This document shows positions 5,046-5,747 of a stretch of 5,747 bases of DNA, one piece after another. How positions within the stretch are numbered: position 1 is the stretch's first letter; the number at the start of each line of letters is the position of its first letter. Source of the stretch: Actinomycetes bacterium (lineage in GTDB: Bacteria > Actinomycetota > Actinomycetes > Propionibacteriales > Propionibacteriaceae); contig JAEWIK010000096.1 in the NCBI GenBank assembly GCA_023387135.1, positions 1 through 5,747 of the forward strand, written 5' to 3'. The notes beneath the pieces were generated by a model, which was given only the letters and a program-made list of their open reading frames with translations, did not search any database and was not told the origin of the DNA. The translations under genes were made by a program, and so were the position numbers.

Positions 5046-5747
5046 CTAGACGCCGAGGCGATCCCTGCGGATGAGCTCGCCGTCGGTGTAGTTGGTGGTG
5101 GGGACGTGTCCGGCCAGCGGCACGATGCGCTCGTGGATGGCGTCCACGATCCACTCCGGCTGCGGGAAGAACAGGTCTTCGAGCTCGGGAGCCGGGGTGA
5201 TGTGGTTGCGCGAACCCACCACGACGACAGGGGCGTCGAGATCGTCGAAGGCGACGTTCTGGACGTGCGAGGCCACTGTGTGCAGGAACGAACCGCGCTC
5301 GACGGCGTCCGAGGCGAGCACCAGCCGGCCGGTCTTCTTCACCGACGCCAGCAGCTTCTCGTAGTTCAGCGGAGCCACGAAGCGCAGGTCGATGACCTCG
5401 GCCGACACCCCGTACTTCTCCTGCAGGATGTCGGCGGCCTCCAGCGCCCGGTACAACGTGGCGCCGATCGTCGCGATGGTGACGTCGGTGCCTTCGCGGC
5501 GGATCGCCGGTTCACCCTCCGGGGTCTCGTAGTAGCCCTCGGGGACGCCACCCGGCTCGAACTGCTCGCCCAGGTCGTACAGCAACTGCGACTCCAGGAA
5601 GATCACCGGGTCGGTGCCCGCCAGCGCGAGGTTGAGCATGCCCTTGGCATCCGTCGGGGTGGCCGGGAAGTAGACCTTGAGACCCGGGATGTGGGCCACC
5701 AGCGACGACCAGTCCTGCGAGTGCTGGGCGCCGTACTTGTTGCCGAC
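5046..5747 (-). CDS. 2-oxoacid dehydrogenase E1 component, beta subunit (partial, N-terminus missing)
   Basis: The C-terminal 233 residues of a thiamine-diphosphate-dependent E1 beta subunit, usually about 325-350 residues long, so roughly the first third lies beyond the right edge. With an alpha subunit it decarboxylates a 2-oxoacid (or cleaves acetoin) and passes the acyl group to the lipoyl E2 of the complex. The fragment opens inside the pyrimidine-binding domain with YGAQHSQDW, containing the conserved HSQ motif, then [20 protein letters not shown] and DPVIFLES. The transketolase C-terminal domain follows from [22 protein letters not shown] through [10 protein letters not shown] and [16 protein letters not shown]. 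The stretch [25 protein letters not shown] and the ending [21 protein letters not shown] look more like acetoin-dehydrogenase-type (AcoB) or related E1 beta proteins than classical PdhB, but this is an impression. Gene order (alpha upstream, E2 elsewhere) cannot be seen. It ends with TAG and is the last gene of its transcript, facing the shared hairpin. Confidence 0.9.
   Translation of the reverse strand, partial: VGNKYGAQHSQDWSSLVAHIPGLKVYFPATPTDAKGMLNLALAGTDPVIFLESQLLYDLGEQFEPGGVPEGYYETPEGEPAIRREGTDVTIATIGATLYRALEAADILQEKYGVSAEVIDLRFVAPLNYEKLLASVKKTGRLVLASDAVERGSFLHTVASHVQNVAFDDLDAPVVVVGSRNHITPAPELEDLFFPQPEWIVDAIHERIVPLAGHVPTTNYTDGELIRRDRLGV

Noticed and set aside
5092..5364. Plus-strand frame inside the E1 beta gene
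   Set aside because: It is a shadow of the E1 beta coding sequence on the other strand, with no ribosome site or family motif.

Overview
The window is a compact, very GC-rich stretch with strong G/C bias at third codon positions, GTG starts, and a DUF4032 gene, a family found almost only in Actinobacteria. The gene content and protein flavour suggest a high-GC actinobacterium. Propionibacteriaceae is my best guess, but that is an impression and not something I could test.

Layout: (1) positions 1-135 are upstream sequence with no supported gene, ending in a possible leaderless promoter. (2) 136-1509 (+) encodes a DUF4032 protein with an N-terminal lipopolysaccharide-kinase-like fold. (3) 1568-2992 (+) is cysS, cysteinyl-tRNA synthetase, followed with a one-base-pair stop/start overlap (TGATG) by (4) 2992-3987 (+), an RlmB/TrmH-type 23S rRNA 2'-O-ribose methyltransferase. 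These two form a translation operon. (5) 4001-4543 (-) is a DJ-1/PfpI family protein convergent to rlmB. (6) 4719-4985 (+) is a small DUF4177-like protein, divergent from the PfpI gene. (7) 5046-5747 (-) is the C-terminal two thirds of a 2-oxoacid dehydrogenase (pyruvate/acetoin type) E1 beta subunit, running off the right edge.

The most interesting non-coding sequence is the 175-base divergent intergenic region at 4544-4718. It has a predicted -10 box for each gene, and each -10 has a different palindrome at or next to its upstream edge: a 7-3-7 inverted repeat at 4583-4599 for the PfpI gene and a perfect 12-bp palindrome at 4661-4672 for the DUF4177 gene. A long imperfect hairpin at 4985-5035 separates the convergent DUF4177 and E1 beta genes and is probably a shared terminator. 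The DUF4032 and cysS genes both start with GTG, lack a Shine-Dalgarno sequence, and have a -10-like AGACT element five or six bases before the start, which fits leaderless transcripts.

Functionally the left part is housekeeping translation (tRNA charging and rRNA modification). The right part is a mix of probable stress response (PfpI) and central carbon metabolism (E1 beta). I see no mobile element, CRISPR array, RNA gene or clearly new multi-gene system. The findings are mainly regulatory motifs and poorly characterised families.
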